The position numbers and the translations under genes are program-made. This document shows positions 55,024 to 64,000 of a DNA stretch of 64,000 nt, one piece after another. The DNA comes from TH-plancto1 sp043777375 (GTDB taxonomy: Bacteria > Planctomycetota > Planctomycetia > Planctomycetales > Planctomycetaceae): NCBI GenBank assembly GCA_043777375.1, contig JAYWHX010000014.1, positions 1 to 64,000 on the forward strand, given 5' to 3'. The notes beneath the pieces were generated by a model. That model saw nothing but the letters and a program-made list of their open reading frames with translations, had not been told where the DNA came from and did no database searches. Numbering within the stretch: the stretch's first letter is position 1; every line of letters begins with the position of its first letter.

Positions 55024-55173
55024 ACCACGAAAGCCACAAAACACACGAAAACAGAGGGGCCCTGCCTCCGGCCTGATGAGAGTTCCACGGTTCTCACGCG
55101 TGGTCCTGGGGAACGACTCCATGAATCAACCACAGCCTCTTTGTTATTTCGTGTGTTTCGTGTATTTCGTGGT
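55024..55173. repeat. Inverted repeat, ACCACGAAA...TTTCGTGGT
   Basis: The left end ACCACGAAAGCCACAAAACA and the right end TTTCGTGTATTTCGTGGT are complementary with a few mismatches, and enclose about 90 bp. This is a known style of dispersed bacterial repeat. It is built like the elements inside lhr but with a different core. Confidence 0.75.
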
Positions 55174-55242
55174 AAACAATTGGAGTGCTGATCCAGAGTT
55201 CAGGTTTTGAGCCACGGGCCGGTTGAGTTAGCAGCAGCGGGG

Positions 55243-55273
55243 GACACGGCGGACTCACGTCCGGCGCTCGCTG
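55243..55273 (+). repeat. 31-bp repeat, copy 1
   Basis: Contains CACGGCGGACTCACGTCCGG and GCGCTCGCTG. The same sequence recurs at 60773-60803 in the same orientation and at 60647-60677 inverted, on the other side of the beta-helix gene. Confidence 0.8.
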
Positions 55274-55542
55274 CCGCACACGTCGATTTCGTTTTTTCGT
55301 TCAATCGCGAGTCCGTCCGCGATCTCACTGGCGGCCCCAAGCGACCGCCAGTGCCACCCACCATCCCAGCCCGTATTTCACTATTCATCGAATTCCAAAC
55401 ATCTGTTATTCGTACGCAGATGAACAAAGGTTCGAGTCATCAAATTTGATGATTCGAACTTGCTGTTCTGGCCGGAATCCGTCACCGACCATTCGGATCG
55501 CTGACTATCTCGACTCAAAGCAATAATTGCTGGGCTGCCACC

Positions 55543-58500
55543 ATGGGACATTTTGGAGCTGTTTGTGTTCGGTTGCTTCGCGCTTTGCACACTCCCTGGG
55601 GCGGGACGCTGCGTCGAGGTTCCCGCTCACCGCGCCTCGGTTCCGTGGGCTCAACTGCGGCGCTCGAGCAGCGGGTGCTGTTGGCGGCGATTACGGTCAA
55701 CTCACTGGCCGACAACATCACCGCAGGCGACGGACTGGTCACGCTGCGCGAGGCGATCATCGCAGCGAATACGAACGTCGCCACCGACCTGGGTCAGACG
55801 GGTGCAGCTGGGCTGGACACGATTATATTTGGGTCGGGTTTGAATGGCACGATCAACCTGACCGGTGGGGAGATGTTCATCAGCGAGACGGTGACGATCA
55901 CCGGGAACGGGTCGACCAACACGGCGGTTGACGCACAGCGGAATTCGCGGATCTTTGATATCACGAGTACTGCGGGGGACGTCACGCTGGAGAAGCTGAC
56001 GCTGACCGGTGGGAGGACTACGGGACTCGTCGAACATGGCGGGGCAATCCGCTCGACAACGACCGGGACGCTGACGGTGAACCAGAGCACGCTCTCTCGG
56101 AACTCCACGGCGGGTCACTATTCCAGAGGCGGAGCTGTTTTTAGCTATTCAGGCCCAGTGACAATCAGCAAGAGCACGCTCTCCGGGAACTCTACGGCGG
56201 GTAAAAGTGCCAGAGGCGGAGGGATTTACTCTGGCTTTGGAGCGTTGACGGTGAGCGAGAGCGAGATCTCCGGGAACTCCACAAAGGGCGACAATACCCA
56301 AGGCGGTGCGATTTGCGCCACTAATGGCGCGGTGACGGTGAGCCAGAGCACGTTCTCCGCAAATTACACGATCGGCATCAATTCCGACGGAGGGGCCATT
56401 TACGCCGCCTCTGGCGTGGTAACGGTGAGCCGGAGCACGCTCTCCGGAAACTCCACGGCGGGCAATGCTGCCGATGGCGGGGCCATTTTTGCCTACGATG
56501 GCGCGCTGACAGTGAGGCAGAGCACGCTCACCGGAAACTTCACGACGGGCAGGTGGGCCGATGGCGGAGCCATTTCCACTGCGAGTGGCCCGCAGACGCT
56601 GATCCAGAGCACGCTCTTCGGAAACTCCACGACGAACTATTATTCTAAAGGCGGAGCGATTCATTCTACCGCTGGCTCGGTAACGGTGAGGCAGTGTACG
56701 CTTTCCGAGAACTCCACGACGGGCAATGCTGCCTTCGGCGGGGCCATTTACGCTGGCACTGGCTCGGTGACGGTGAGCCAGAGTACGCTCTCGGATAACT
56801 CCACGGCGGGCATCAATGCCCACGGCGGAGCCATTTTCGATTTCACGGGCGCGGTGACTGTGATCCAGAGTACGCTCTCCAGCAACTCCACCTCCGGCTA
56901 CTCTGCCGACGGCGGAGCCATAGCTACTCAAGGCGAGGTGACTGTGAGCCAGAGCACGCTCACGGGGAACCACGCCGCTCGAGGACGTGGCGGTGCGATC
57001 TGCGGCCGTGTCAGTCATTCCACGATTACAATCCAGAACAGCATCGTCGCCAGAAACACAGATAACGGCACAGCCCCCGACATTAGCGAGTACCCGGAAA
57101 GTACGCTGACGGTCTCGCACAGCCTGATCGGCAACAATTCCGGGATGACAGTCTTACTGCCCGCGACGGTTGGCTCCACCCCCGATTCCAACGGGAACTT
57201 TATTGGTTCCGGGGCGGCTCCGATCAGTCCGCATCTTGGTCCACTTCAAAATAATGGAGGGCCGACCAAGACTCATGCATTGCTGACTGGCAGCCCTGCC
57301 ATCAACCAAGGCGACAACGCCATGGCTGTGGATATCACACAAACTGGCAATCCTATACTGACTACTGATCAGCGAGGAGTCGGCTTCGCCCGCATCCTTG
57401 GCGGCACCGTCGATATGGGAGCGTTTGAAGCGATCGTGCCGCCGACCGCGACGATCGCCGTGACGGATACGTCTCTGAACCTGGGCGAGACCTCACTCGT
57501 TACGATCACGTTCAGCGAAGCGGTGACTGGGTTTGCCAATGCCGATCTGACGATTCCCAACGGGACATTGTCCAATGTGGTGACGACCAACGGCGGGGTC
57601 ACCTGGACAGCCACTCTGACTCCGAACGCGAGCTTCAATGATTCGACAAACGTTATCACCCTGGCACTGACGGGTGTGACCGGCAAGGTTGTTGGTGTCG
57701 GGACTGCAACATCCAATAACTATGCCATCGATACCCGCATCGTGGAAGCGCCAAGTCTGGTCGTCACGACAAACTCAGACGTGGTTGATCCGTATGACTA
57801 CCTGACCAGTCTGCGAGAAGCGGTCGGCTATGCCAATTTACGGGCCGGGGCCGACACGATTACGTTCGGGAACGGCTCGGGCCGCGGCGGGACGAACTTC
57901 ACGGATGCGGCGGTAGATACGATCCTGCTGACCGGCGGACAGCTGGAGATCAGCGAGGGCGTAGCACTCACGGGTCACAGCGCGGCCAACACCGTGATAA
58001 ACGCTCAGCATCGATCTCGCATTTTTGAAATCACGAGTACAGCTGGGGACGTGACGCTGTCGAGTCTGACTTTGAAGAATGGGCGGACGACTGGCAACAA
58101 TGCCAGCGATTTAGACAACACCTTTAGCGGAGGAGCAGTGCGTTCTTTGTCGTCGGGAACGCTGACGATCAGCAAGAGTACGCTCTCCGGGAATTCCACA
58201 GCGGGCACCTTTGCCCACGGCGGGGCCATTTTTACTCATTCTGGCGCGGTCACGGTGAACCAGAGCACGCTCTCCGGAAATGCTACGGGAGGCTACAGCG
58301 CCTCCGGCGGAGCAATTTCCACATATCGCGGCGATGTGACGGTGAGTCAAACTGCTCTGCATGGAAACACAACGACAGGTTTCGCTGCCCGTGGAGGAGC
58401 GATTTATGGGCATAATAATACTACGGTGATGCTGAGTCAGAGTACGCTCTCCAGCAACACGACTGCTGGTGCCAGCGCCAACGGGGGCGCGATCTTCGTC

Positions 58501-60405
58501 TCGAATGGCACGCTTACGCTGAGCCAGAGCACGCTCTCCAACAACTCAACGACGGGCCGCATCTCCGGAGGCGGGGCGATTTTCGCTGTCAGTAGTGTGG
58601 TCAAGGTCAGCCAGAGTACGCTCTCTGGAAACTCCACTTCGGGCCAGGGGTCCGACGGTGGGGCCATTGCGGAAGTGATTGGCAGTTTCATTATCAGCCA
58701 GAGTACGATCACAGGAAATCGGACGACCTCGGTGGGTGGCGGGATCTTCAGCAATTCGCCCCGCATCACGATTCAGAACAGCATCATCGCGGGAAACACC
58801 GACAACGGCACCGCTCCGGATATTCGCAAGAGTGACGCATCACCGACGATCACCCACAGCTTGATCGGAGACAACTCTTTTGTATTCTTGGCCCCTACGG
58901 TCGGCAGCAGCCCGGATGCTAATGGCAATTTCGTAGGCGGTGCGGGGGCTAGTGCGATCAACGCGCAGCTGGGACCGCTGCAAAACAATGGCGGCCCGAC
59001 GTGGACCCATGCGTTGTTTCCGGGCAGCTGGGCGATCAATGCGGGCAGCAACACATTGGCAGTTGATGTCACTCAAGCGGGCAACCCTGCATTGGCGACC
59101 GACCAGCGCGGCGCGGGCTTTCCAAGAAACTACGGCAGTTCTGTCGACATGGGTGCTGTGGAGCTGTTGAGCGTTACCGCCACGATCGTGTTCGCGGACA
59201 AGTCATTGACAGTTGGAGAGAGATCTCTGGTGACGTTCCGCTTCAGTGAACCAGTCATAAACTTCAGCAACGATGATCTGATCATGGAAAATGGCAGGCT
59301 TTCGCCAGTCACTTCAGTGGACAATGGCCTGACGTGGACCGCCACGTTCACTCCGAACGCCTTGATCAGCGATCGCACGAACGTGATCACCCTCAACTTA
59401 GCGACCTTGACCGATCAGCTGGGAAGGCCAGGAGTCGGTACGGTCGTTTCGGGGAACTTTGAGATCGATCAGATCCGTCCGACGCTTTTAGGTGTCGTAC
59501 TCACCGATGACAGTCTGGCTGTGGGTGAGACATCATTGGTGACGTTTAACTTCAGCGAGCCTGTGATGAATTTCAGCAACGCCGACGTGACCGTCGAGAA
59601 CGGGACGCTGACGAACTTGACCTCGGCGAATGGCGGTCGGACCTGGACGGCCACGTTCACCCCGAATGCGAATGCCACCGATCCAAGTAACCGCATCACG
59701 GTGAACTTGACGACCTTGACCGATCTGCTGGGCAATGCTGGAATCGCCATGAAGGGCTCGGCGAACTATGTGGTCGATACACGGCGTCCGACTCTCACGC
59801 GAGTGGTGTTCACCGACAATCGACTGGCCGCTGGCGAGACCTCGCTGGTGACGTTCAGCTTCAGCGAGGCTGTCAAGAACTTCTCGAACGCGGATCTGAC
59901 CGTGGTCAACGGGACGCTATCGAGCGTGTCATCGGTGAATGGCGGACTGACCTGGACCGCGACGTATACGCCGAACGCGAACATCAGCGTGGCAAGCAAT
60001 GTGATTACGGTCAACATGACAACCCTGACCGATCTCATCGGCAATGCCGGAGTCGGCATCAGAGTCTGGGACAACTTCGCGATCGATACGCAGAGGCCGA
60101 CACTCACCAGTCTCGTGGTCGCCGATACGAATCTGCTCGTGGGTGAGACCTCGCTGGTCACGTTCACGTTCAACAAGGCCGTCAGGAACTTTGGGAACGT
60201 GGGTCTGACGATCGTGAATGGAACTCTGTCGAAATTGTCCTCCACGAACGGCGGACTGACATGGACAGCTTTGTTCACTCCGACCGCCAAAATCAACGAC
60301 AGCACGAACGTGATCACCCTCAACTTGGCGAGCGTCACTGACTTCTCCGGCAACACCGGAGTCGGCACCGGGACGTCGAACAACTTCGCGATCAATACGA
60401 TTTAA
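55543..60405 (+). CDS. LEPR-XLL beta-helix/Ig-like surface protein
   Basis: 1,620-residue secreted or surface protein. The N-terminus is basic and carries LEQRVLLAA (41-49), a LEPR-XLL-type motif, instead of a clear hydrophobic signal. Two parallel beta-helix regions follow (about 60-520 and 740-1090), made of recurrent units like SQSTLSGNSTAG...GGAIYA of about 25-30 residues. Each ends in a choice-of-anchor Q-type block (LQNNGGPTKTHALLTGSPA and LQNNGGPTWTHALFPGSWA). One Ig-like domain separates them and about four to five Ig-like domains finish the protein (SLVTFTFSEAVKNFSNADLT style). A role in adhesion or glycan binding is inferred. It might use the same export route as the giant protein at the left end. 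Confidence 0.9.
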   Translation: MGHFGAVCVRLLRALHTPWGGTLRRGSRSPRLGSVGSTAALEQRVLLAAITVNSLADNITAGDGLVTLREAIIAANTNVATDLGQTGAAGLDTIIFGSGLNGTINLTGGEMFISETVTITGNGSTNTAVDAQRNSRIFDITSTAGDVTLEKLTLTGGRTTGLVEHGGAIRSTTTGTLTVNQSTLSRNSTAGHYSRGGAVFSYSGPVTISKSTLSGNSTAGKSARGGGIYSGFGALTVSESEISGNSTKGDNTQGGAICATNGAVTVSQSTFSANYTIGINSDGGAIYAASGVVTVSRSTLSGNSTAGNAADGGAIFAYDGALTVRQSTLTGNFTTGRWADGGAISTASGPQTLIQSTLFGNSTTNYYSKGGAIHSTAGSVTVRQCTLSENSTTGNAAFGGAIYAGTGSVTVSQSTLSDNSTAGINAHGGAIFDFTGAVTVIQSTLSSNSTSGYSADGGAIATQGEVTVSQSTLTGNHAARGRGGAICGRVSHSTITIQNSIVARNTDNGTAPDISEYPESTLTVSHSLIGNNSGMTVLLPATVGSTPDSNGNFIGSGAAPISPHLGPLQNNGGPTKTHALLTGSPAINQGDNAMAVDITQTGNPILTTDQRGVGFARILGGTVDMGAFEAIVPPTATIAVTDTSLNLGETSLVTITFSEAVTGFANADLTIPNGTLSNVVTTNGGVTWTATLTPNASFNDSTNVITLALTGVTGKVVGVGTATSNNYAIDTRIVEAPSLVVTTNSDVVDPYDYLTSLREAVGYANLRAGADTITFGNGSGRGGTNFTDAAVDTILLTGGQLEISEGVALTGHSAANTVINAQHRSRIFEITSTAGDVTLSSLTLKNGRTTGNNASDLDNTFSGGAVRSLSSGTLTISKSTLSGNSTAGTFAHGGAIFTHSGAVTVNQSTLSGNATGGYSASGGAISTYRGDVTVSQTALHGNTTTGFAARGGAIYGHNNTTVMLSQSTLSSNTTAGASANGGAIFVSNGTLTLSQSTLSNNSTTGRISGGGAIFAVSSVVKVSQSTLSGNSTSGQGSDGGAIAEVIGSFIISQSTITGNRTTSVGGGIFSNSPRITIQNSIIAGNTDNGTAPDIRKSDASPTITHSLIGDNSFVFLAPTVGSSPDANGNFVGGAGASAINAQLGPLQNNGGPTWTHALFPGSWAINAGSNTLAVDVTQAGNPALATDQRGAGFPRNYGSSVDMGAVELLSVTATIVFADKSLTVGERSLVTFRFSEPVINFSNDDLIMENGRLSPVTSVDNGLTWTATFTPNALISDRTNVITLNLATLTDQLGRPGVGTVVSGNFEIDQIRPTLLGVVLTDDSLAVGETSLVTFNFSEPVMNFSNADVTVENGTLTNLTSANGGRTWTATFTPNANATDPSNRITVNLTTLTDLLGNAGIAMKGSANYVVDTRRPTLTRVVFTDNRLAAGETSLVTFSFSEAVKNFSNADLTVVNGTLSSVSSVNGGLTWTATYTPNANISVASNVITVNMTTLTDLIGNAGVGIRVWDNFAIDTQRPTLTSLVVADTNLLVGETSLVTFTFNKAVRNFGNVGLTIVNGTLSKLSSTNGGLTWTALFTPTAKINDSTNVITLNLASVTDFSGNTGVGTGTSNNFAINTI

Positions 60406-60842
60406 GAGGCAGGCAATCACCGACATCGCTTCGTAGGGTTGAGTCACGAGGGAACAAGAGGAATCGAACTACGGGAGTGTCTTCCGTCGTTTCTTGTCGC
60501 AATGAAACCCAGACGCTCAGAACACCATCTGGGCCACCGCGAGGTCTCACACTTCACGCCCTGTCAATTGGACAGCGACAATTGGAGCTGAGGGCATTTC
60601 ATTCAACGACGTGTCGAAGCGAACTCAGCTGGCGACTGAACATCAACAGCGAGCGCCGGACGTGAGTCCGCCGTGTTCGCAGTTCGTCATGAGTCTCGAA
60701 GGCGACGCACTCACTGCCTCGGTCGGGTCTGTCATGCAAGCCACGGTCCGGTTTGGAGAGCAGCTGCGGGGCAACACGGCGGACTCAAGTCCGGCGCTCG
60801 CTGTGGCACGGCAGGATTCTTACGAATTCTGCTACGATGCGG
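60406..60842. other. Intergenic region with inverted 31-bp repeats
   Basis: About 440 bp between the convergent beta-helix and rhamnulokinase genes. Copies of the 31-bp repeat at 60647-60677 and 60773-60803 face each other and can form a large hairpin. No gene is supported. Confidence 0.6.
60647..60803. repeat. 31-bp repeats, inverted pair (copies 2 and 3)
   Basis: CAGCGAGCGCCGGACGTGAG (from 60647) is the reverse complement of the copy ending at 60803, with one mismatch, separated by about 95 bp. Copy 3 is in the same orientation as copy 1 upstream of the beta-helix gene. Confidence 0.8.
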
Positions 60843-62345
60843 TTAGATAATGCCTTTGCGGAGGAGGCCGAGGAATCGCTGGTATTGCGAGTCCCAGGCA
60901 GCAGTGTCTTGAGGAGGAAAGGTTTTCATTTCGTCCTGGTAAGAGTGCCGCACGACATCGCGGATTTCGGCGAGCGAGCCGATGTCGCCAGCTGCGCGGG
61001 CTTGGATCAGGACGTTGCCGAGGGCAGTGGCCTCGGTCGGACCGGCGATGACTGTCTTGCCGCTGGCGCTGGCGGTGAATTGGTTCAGGATCTCGTTCTT
61101 GCCGCCGCCGCCGACGACGTGGATGACTTCGATCGGTTCGCCGGTCAGGCCTTCGATCCCCTTCAACACTTGTCGGTATTTAAAGGCCAGGCTTTCGAGG
61201 CAGCAGCGCACGAGTTGGCCATCCGTCTCCGGGACTGGCTCTTTGTTGGCTCGGCACCAGTTCTGGATCGAGGTCGCCATGTCATCGGGGCTGAGGAAAG
61301 AATGATCGTTGGGGTCGATCAGCGTGCGGAATGGCTCAGCAGCCTGGGCGAGCTTCACGAGTTCGGCGTACTCGTACTTGCGGCCCTTTCGCTCGAACGA
61401 CCGGCGGCATTCCTGCACTAGCCAGAGTCCCATCACGTTCTTGAGCAACCGGTACGTCCCGTCAACGCCGCCCTCGTTGGTGACGTTGAGTTCGAGAGCC
61501 GCCGGTCCGAGGACAGCGTCCTGCACCTCGACGCCAATCAATGACCACGTGCCCGAGCTGATGTAGGCCCAGTTCGCCCGCCCGGTGTTCTTGGTCGGCA
61601 CAGCTGCGACAGCGGCCCCCGTGTCGTGTGTCGGTGGGGCGACGACATCGATCTTCTTGAGACCGGTCCGCAGAATCACATCATCGCGGAGCTTGCCGAG
61701 TTTGGTGCCCGGCGGGACGACCTCGGGGAAGATGTGCGTCGGAATGTCGAACCTTCGCAGCATCTCGAAGGCCCAGTCGCGGTTCGTCGGATGGTAAAAC
61801 TGCGTGGTGGTCGCGTTGGTGAATTCGACGACACGACTGCCGCACAGCAACCAGTGGAAGAAGTCCGGCATCAACAAGAACCGGTCGGCATGGGCCATCA
61901 GTTCCGGGTCTTGCAACTGCATCGCGATCACTTGATAGAGGGTATTGATCTCCATGAACTGGACGCCGGACTGGGCGAAGATCTCGGCTTTGGGGACCTT
62001 TGACATGGCGTGGTCGAGCATGCCTGCCGTACGCGGGTCGCGGTAGTTGTAGGGCTGGCCGAGGACTTCACCGCTCTTGGAGAGCAGCACGTAATCGACG
62101 CCCCAAGTATCAACGCCGACGGAGACGATGCTGTCGCCGTATTTGCGGGCGGCCAGGGTCAGTCCGTCCTGAATATCGGACCAGAGCCGCAGCACATCCC
62201 AGCGGCGCGTGCCGGCCATGTTGACCGGCCCGTTCGGGAACCGATGGACCTCTTCCAGGCTGACCTTTCCGTCCGCGAGTTTACCGGCGATGACTCGACC
62301 GCTCTCCGCACCGAGATCAACTGCCAGATAGATACGTTCAGACAT
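60843..62345 (-). CDS. rhaB: Rhamnulokinase
   Basis: About 500-residue carbohydrate kinase of the FGGY family, most like rhamnulokinase, which phosphorylates L-rhamnulose. ATG 62345 is chosen at the start of homology (YLAVDLGAESGRVIAGKL); an in-frame codon at 62387 is upstream of it. Other features are DTWGVDYVLL, MEINTLYQVIAM, PPTHDTGAAVAAVP, YISSGTWSLIGVE and the ATP-binding HVVGGGGKNEILNQFTA. No rhamnose isomerase or aldolase gene is adjacent. A related FGGY sugar kinase is the alternative, but GTWSLIG and HDTGAAV fit the RhaB group. Confidence 0.9.
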   Translation of the reverse strand: MSERIYLAVDLGAESGRVIAGKLADGKVSLEEVHRFPNGPVNMAGTRRWDVLRLWSDIQDGLTLAARKYGDSIVSVGVDTWGVDYVLLSKSGEVLGQPYNYRDPRTAGMLDHAMSKVPKAEIFAQSGVQFMEINTLYQVIAMQLQDPELMAHADRFLLMPDFFHWLLCGSRVVEFTNATTTQFYHPTNRDWAFEMLRRFDIPTHIFPEVVPPGTKLGKLRDDVILRTGLKKIDVVAPPTHDTGAAVAAVPTKNTGRANWAYISSGTWSLIGVEVQDAVLGPAALELNVTNEGGVDGTYRLLKNVMGLWLVQECRRSFERKGRKYEYAELVKLAQAAEPFRTLIDPNDHSFLSPDDMATSIQNWCRANKEPVPETDGQLVRCCLESLAFKYRQVLKGIEGLTGEPIEVIHVVGGGGKNEILNQFTASASGKTVIAGPTEATALGNVLIQARAAGDIGSLAEIRDVVRHSYQDEMKTFPPQDTAAWDSQYQRFLGLLRKGII

Positions 62346-62644
62346 GGGAGGCTTGCGTTGAGGAGTGTGAGGGAATGCTGTCAGCAATCAGCTGTCAGCC
62401 GGGGAAGGTATGATATCCGAGACAAGAGGAGATGAAAAACGGGCTGGGTGAATGGTGGGGATTCTCGGACACTCCTCGCCAAACCCGGCAATGTCAGCGA
62501 ATGCGAGGCACTCTCTTTCTTCACCTCGCAATAGGCCCTACCATCGGTGTTCACTTCGCCCCAGCGGTTTGCCGATCCGTTGCGAGTGGGAATCGGCACT
62601 CAACTCGGTGCGTGCGGTGGCTTCACGTCAGTCAGCTCTTCTCA
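62346..62644. other. Divergent gap rhaB/priA
   Basis: About 300 bp with the promoters of both genes presumably inside. CTGTCAGCAATCAGCTGTCA near 62379-62398 belongs to the same dispersed repeat type as 23692-23719. Nothing else is evident. Confidence 0.5.
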
Positions 62645-64000
62645 GTGCCGAAATCAGTGCCAAAACAGAAATCTCTCTTCGAAGCAGCCCCCGAGCCGAT
62701 GCCGTGGGAACTGGCTGCGGACGCGGATCGCGTGGTCGCCGGGATTGTCCTCGCGCGGCCGCTGGAGACTGTGTATCACTATCTAGTGCCGGAAGAGCTG
62801 CGAGAATTGATTCGTCCCGGACAGCGGGTGCGAGTTCCGTTTGGCGGGGGAAGCGTGCCCACGCTGGGGTACGTGGTCGAGGTCGGCCACACCGCGCCCA
62901 CCTCGCGGCGGCTGAAGACCATTCTGGAGATCCTCGACCGCGAACCGCTCATCGGTGATCCGATGCTTCAACTGACAAAATGGATCGGCCAGCGCTATCT
63001 CGCCAGTTGGGGACAGGTGCTGGAGACCGTGATCCCGGCGGGAGTGAAGAAGCAGTCAGGCACCCGCGAGATCATGTGCTACTCAGCTGCTGAGGGGCTC
63101 GCGGAGAAGTTGGCGTCGACCAAGCTCAGCAAGAAGCAGCAGGCGGTGGTGGATGTCCTGCTCAGTCGTGGCGAGCCGATGATGGTGGACGAGCTGACCA
63201 CTCTCGCCGATTGCGGGACGGCTCCGATTCAGTGGCTGCGAGAGCGGAAGTTGATCGTGCCGATGAAGCGGCGCATGGCCACATGGGAGTTGGAGAACAC
63301 GGGACGAATCGATCCTGAAACGGATCTGAAGTTGAATGCCGACCAGCAGAAAGCGCTCGATCAGATTCTGAAGTTGGTGCGTCACAAAGAACACCAGACA
63401 GTCCTGCTGCACGGCATTACCGGCAGCGGCAAGACCGAAGTGTATATCCAGACGATTCGCGAGATCGTTAGTTACGGAAAGCAGGCGATCGTCCTGGTTC
63501 CCGAGATCAGCCTGACGCCACAAACCATTCGTCGGTTCCGCGCACGGTTCGATTCGGTGGCTGTGCTGCATAGCCACCTGACCGATTCCGAGCGGCATGC
63601 TCAGTGGCAACGCATTGCCACCGGAAATGTGCAGGTCGTCGTCGGGGCGCGCAGCGCGATCTTCGCGCCGACTCCCCAGCTGGGCGTGATCATCATTGAT
63701 GAGGAACATGAGACGACGTTTAAGCAGAGCTCGACGCCGCGGTATCATGCTCGCGAGGTGGCACGCGAGCGGGCGAGATTGGCGGGGGTTCCGTTGATCC
63801 TGGGATCAGCGACGCCCACGCTGGAATCGCTGCTGCGTGCGCGCCGCAAGCAGGACGTGTTGATCTCGCTGCCCAACCGAGTCGAGGGTCGACCGCTGCC
63901 GCCCGTCTCGATCGTCGATGTCCGAAACGATCCGCACATCCAGCGCGGGGAGGCGATCGGGCGGGCGCTCCATCAGAGCGTTCTGCAATGCGTGAAGGCG
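62645..64000 (+). CDS. priA: Primosomal helicase PriA, 5' part
   Basis: The first 452 residues or so of the replication-restart helicase PriA; the gene runs off the window. GTG 62645 is preferred because the segment QKSLFEAAPEP and PWELA looks like part of planctomycete PriA; ATG 62699 is the alternative. The N-terminal DNA-binding domain is at about 28-130 (RPLETVYHYLVPEELRELI; RVRVPFGGG). The helicase has Walker A GITGSGKTEVY, DEEH in IIIDEEHETTFKQ and GSATPTLES. The zinc-binding cysteines and the C-terminal helicase lobe lie beyond the edge. Confidence 0.93.
   Translation, partial: MPKSVPKQKSLFEAAPEPMPWELAADADRVVAGIVLARPLETVYHYLVPEELRELIRPGQRVRVPFGGGSVPTLGYVVEVGHTAPTSRRLKTILEILDREPLIGDPMLQLTKWIGQRYLASWGQVLETVIPAGVKKQSGTREIMCYSAAEGLAEKLASTKLSKKQQAVVDVLLSRGEPMMVDELTTLADCGTAPIQWLRERKLIVPMKRRMATWELENTGRIDPETDLKLNADQQKALDQILKLVRHKEHQTVLLHGITGSGKTEVYIQTIREIVSYGKQAIVLVPEISLTPQTIRRFRARFDSVAVLHSHLTDSERHAQWQRIATGNVQVVVGARSAIFAPTPQLGVIIIDEEHETTFKQSSTPRYHAREVARERARLAGVPLILGSATPTLESLLRARRKQDVLISLPNRVEGRPLPPVSIVDVRNDPHIQRGEAIGRALHQSVLQCVKA

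Larger units (their letters stand above)
54651..55542. other. Intergenic region with repeat elements
   Basis: About 890 bp before the beta-helix gene. It contains an inverted-repeat element (55024-55173) and one copy of a 31-bp repeat (55243-55273). Short open frames have no support. The promoter of the beta-helix gene should be in the last 250 bp, but I see no clear box. Confidence 0.55.

Noticed and set aside
60773..60803. 31-bp repeats as transposon ends
   Set aside because: No transposase gene or target duplication is seen between or next to them, so only a dispersed repeat is claimed.
62452..62958. Reading frame overlapping the start of priA
   Set aside because: It is in another frame and Arg/Ser-rich; the PriA frame has clear homology across the same bases.

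Overview
The window reads as chromosomal DNA of a planctomycete, probably of the Planctomycetaceae/Pirellulaceae group. The reasons are a GC-rich, densely coding layout, N-terminal LEPR-XLL-type motifs on two very large surface-type proteins, a BlaI-type regulator next to a BlaR1-like peptidase fused to a secretin-type domain, a PqqD-like/M50/HlyD fusion, and dispersed inverted-repeat elements of the kind that litter planctomycete genomes. The assignment rests on family knowledge; no rRNA, tRNA or other definitive marker is present.

Region 1 (about 0.1-31.2 kb) is the most notable part. A single minus-strand gene of about 16.1 kb encodes a 5,379-residue protein: LEPR-XLL-like N-terminus, DUF4347, choice-of-anchor L domain, cadherin-like repeats, then about 28 Ig-like repeats and a distinct C-terminal tail. 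Divergent from it is a same-strand set of genes that looks like a dedicated export and control unit: a TolC-family outer-membrane protein, a truncated SecA-like ATPase, an HlyD-type adaptor, a second adaptor carrying a cytoplasmic GAF domain, a PqqD-like/M50 protease/HlyD fusion, a histidine kinase, an unknown small membrane-anchored protein, an HTTM-type membrane protein, a single-domain response regulator and an FHA protein. A long-loop, T-tailed terminator lies between tolC-like and secA-like. I infer that this is a secretion, processing and regulation locus for the giant protein, and possibly for other LEPR-XLL proteins. This is the best candidate here for an undescribed system.

Region 2 (31.2-48.4 kb) is mixed housekeeping and accessory content: an M20 dipeptidase, a Gly-Asn/His-rich secreted protein, an RraA-like protein, a ROK kinase, a small HExxH membrane protein, an exported Pcm-like protein, a NeuD-type acyltransferase, an Lhr-type helicase, a GcvH-like protein, a HEAT/TPR exported protein and FtsY. 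The Lhr gene carries in-frame insertions built from several nested inverted repeats.

Region 3 (48.4-54.1 kb) is a BlaI/M56 regulatory pair with two tandem palindromic operators. Region 4 (54.2-60.8 kb) holds a small unknown protein and a second large LEPR-XLL-type beta-helix/Ig-like surface protein, bracketed by copies of a 31-bp repeat. Region 5 (60.8-64 kb) holds a rhamnulokinase and the 5' part of priA, cut by the window edge.
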